From NCBI GenBank assembly GCA_024235675.1, contig JACKLZ010000003.1:248001-312000 (forward strand): a stretch of 64,000 bases of DNA, in the 5' to 3' direction. Shown here one piece after another: positions 63,080-64,000 of the stretch; positions within the stretch are counted from its first letter, which is position 1, and each line of letters begins with the position of its first letter. Origin of the DNA: Zoogloeaceae bacterium (GTDB lineage: Bacteria > Pseudomonadota > Gammaproteobacteria > Burkholderiales > Rhodocyclaceae). Below the pieces are notes generated by a model. That model was given only the letters and a program-made list of their open reading frames with translations. It was not told the DNA's origin and did no database searches. The position numbers and the translations under genes were made by a program.

Positions 63080-64000
63080 ATGCGCCTGTTCAAGAATCTC
63101 GCCATTTTTGTGTTGTGCCTGCTCTTGCTGGCCGTTGGCGCGATCTGGTATCTCACCGAAACCTTTGACAGCGAGCGCGTCAAAGCCGAGCTGGTTCAGG
63201 CGGTCGCCGAGCGCCACGACCGGGCGCTGCGCATTGACGGGCCGCTCACGCTGTCGTTCTGGCCCCGTCTGGCGCTCGATGCGGCACAGGTCAGCGTGTC
63301 GGCCCGCGGCGCGCCTGACCACCTTGCCGCACACGTGGCGCGCGTGCGGGTCCATGTTGGCCTGCTGCCCTTGCTGTCGCGTCGTGTTGATGTCCAGGAG
63401 ATGCGTTTCGAGGGCCTCAAGATCCACCTCACGCGGGATGTCCTCAAAACGCTCGAATCGCTCGATGGCCTGCGCGAGGCGACTTCGATCAAGCCGCGCA
63501 AGGTGGCCTTCAACGTGCGCCGGGTGACCGTGACCGATGGCGCGCTTGAAGTGGTCGACCCGATCAATGGCGTGACCTTGCAGTTGTCGGATGTGACCGC
63601 CTTCATTGGCCCGGTGGGCAAAGGCGTGCGCGGTGGCCTCGGTGTCGAGGGGGACGCCAGGGCGGTGGGGTCCTTGCATGCGGCCGGGCGTTTCCGGATG
63701 ACGGCCGGCTTCGATATTGATGGCGGTGGGGTCGTGAGTCTGAACATTGCCGGCGTGGATTTTTCCGGCGAGGCATTGGGCTACCAGCGCGCCAGTCTGG
63801 GACTCAACCTGGGCAGCGTGGCGGCGGACGCGCAAGGCCGCTGGCAGGGCCGGGATGTGGCGCTGCGCATGACCGGCACCGGCCGCAGCGGCACCAGCGA
63901 GCTTGCCGCCGATGTGGCCGAGTGGCAATGGCAGGACGGCTTGCATCTGGCGCTGGCCACGGCGAGCTTCAAGCGCGATGGCGAACGCGGCGGCGCCCTG
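63080..64000 (+). CDS. AsmA-family protein (5' part, cut by window edge)
   Basis: The first 307 codons begin MRLFKNLAIFVLCLLLLAVGAIWYL, an N-terminal membrane anchor, followed by an AsmA-like beta-rich region (IDGPLTLSFWPRLALDAAQVSVS). AsmA-like proteins are long envelope proteins linked to phospholipid transport between the membranes. The reading frame continues past the window. Confidence 0.85.
   Translation, partial: MRLFKNLAIFVLCLLLLAVGAIWYLTETFDSERVKAELVQAVAERHDRALRIDGPLTLSFWPRLALDAAQVSVSARGAPDHLAAHVARVRVHVGLLPLLSRRVDVQEMRFEGLKIHLTRDVLKTLESLDGLREATSIKPRKVAFNVRRVTVTDGALEVVDPINGVTLQLSDVTAFIGPVGKGVRGGLGVEGDARAVGSLHAAGRFRMTAGFDIDGGGVVSLNIAGVDFSGEALGYQRASLGLNLGSVAADAQGRWQGRDVALRMTGTGRSGTSELAADVAEWQWQDGLHLALATASFKRDGERGGAL

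Overview
The window is about 64 kb of very GC-rich, densely coded bacterial chromosome. The gene set suggests a facultatively anaerobic betaproteobacterium of the Rhodocyclales type (Azoarcus/Thauera/Denitromonas-like): oxygen-independent ubiquinone genes ubiU-ubiV-ubiT, a class I PHA synthase, a complete leucine/isovalerate (liu) pathway under a MerR-type regulator, TRAP and TAXI solute uptake, the long form of QueF, and DsbD/DsbA. The taxonomic guess is inference from gene content; there is no rRNA in the window. I recognised no tRNA, rRNA or CRISPR array.

Layout. 1-4410 (minus strand): ribBA (cut by the window edge), ribE, dsbD, cutA and an ABC-2 permease. 4441-8159 (plus): queF and a large orphan sensor kinase. 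8148-10740 (minus): a tight four-gene operon (ferredoxin, alpha/beta hydrolase, GST, ABC ATPase) behind a good promoter. 10737-17566 (minus): a VanZ-like protein, ubiT-ubiV-ubiU behind an FNR-type box, a sodium/solute symporter and ubiB. 17776-24623 (plus): an unusual three-gene locus with a metacaspase-like protease, an 1812-residue protein that joins two serine-hydrolase domains to a CHAT protease and a helical tail, and an M15-type zinc peptidase. It lies between the housekeeping genes ubiB and argS. 24664-30050 (plus): argS, a SPOR protein, dsbA, an SDR, an EamA transporter and a PilZ protein, closed by a strong bidirectional terminator. 30137-37839: a TAXI receptor, a dadA-like oxidase with a divergent LysR regulator, a BtuF-like protein, a PIN nuclease, phaC and an MBL hydrolase.

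37976-55079 (plus): the liu region. liuR ends in its own terminator, followed by a perfect 22-bp palindromic operator and then a long co-directional series: thioesterase, isovaleryl-CoA dehydrogenase, a GNAT/beta-carbonic anhydrase fusion, thiolase, acyl-CoA dehydrogenase, thioesterase, LysE exporter, HCCA isomerase, LOG protein, methylcrotonyl-CoA carboxylase beta subunit, methylglutaconyl-CoA hydratase, a DUF4126 protein, the carboxylase alpha subunit, HMG-CoA lyase, DUF1289, an SbtA-like bicarbonate transporter with an SbtB/PII-like partner, a second DUF1289 and an MBL hydrolase. Together they convert isovaleryl-CoA to acetyl-CoA and acetoacetate. The carbonic anhydrase and bicarbonate transporter plausibly feed bicarbonate to the biotin carboxylase.

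55112-57502 is the one clear mobile or accessory patch: an IS110-type recombinase with a long non-coding 5' region, an AT-richer membrane protein and repeat debris. 57503-60943 (minus) is a complete DctPQM TRAP transporter. 61230-64000 (plus) holds rapZ, a NusG-II protein, a Gx transporter and the start of an AsmA-family gene cut by the window edge.

The strongest candidate for an undescribed system is the metacaspase / lipase-CHAT / M15 locus at 17776-24623. The next best observations are the FNR-type promoter of ubiUVT and the bicarbonate-supply genes inside the leucine catabolic region.
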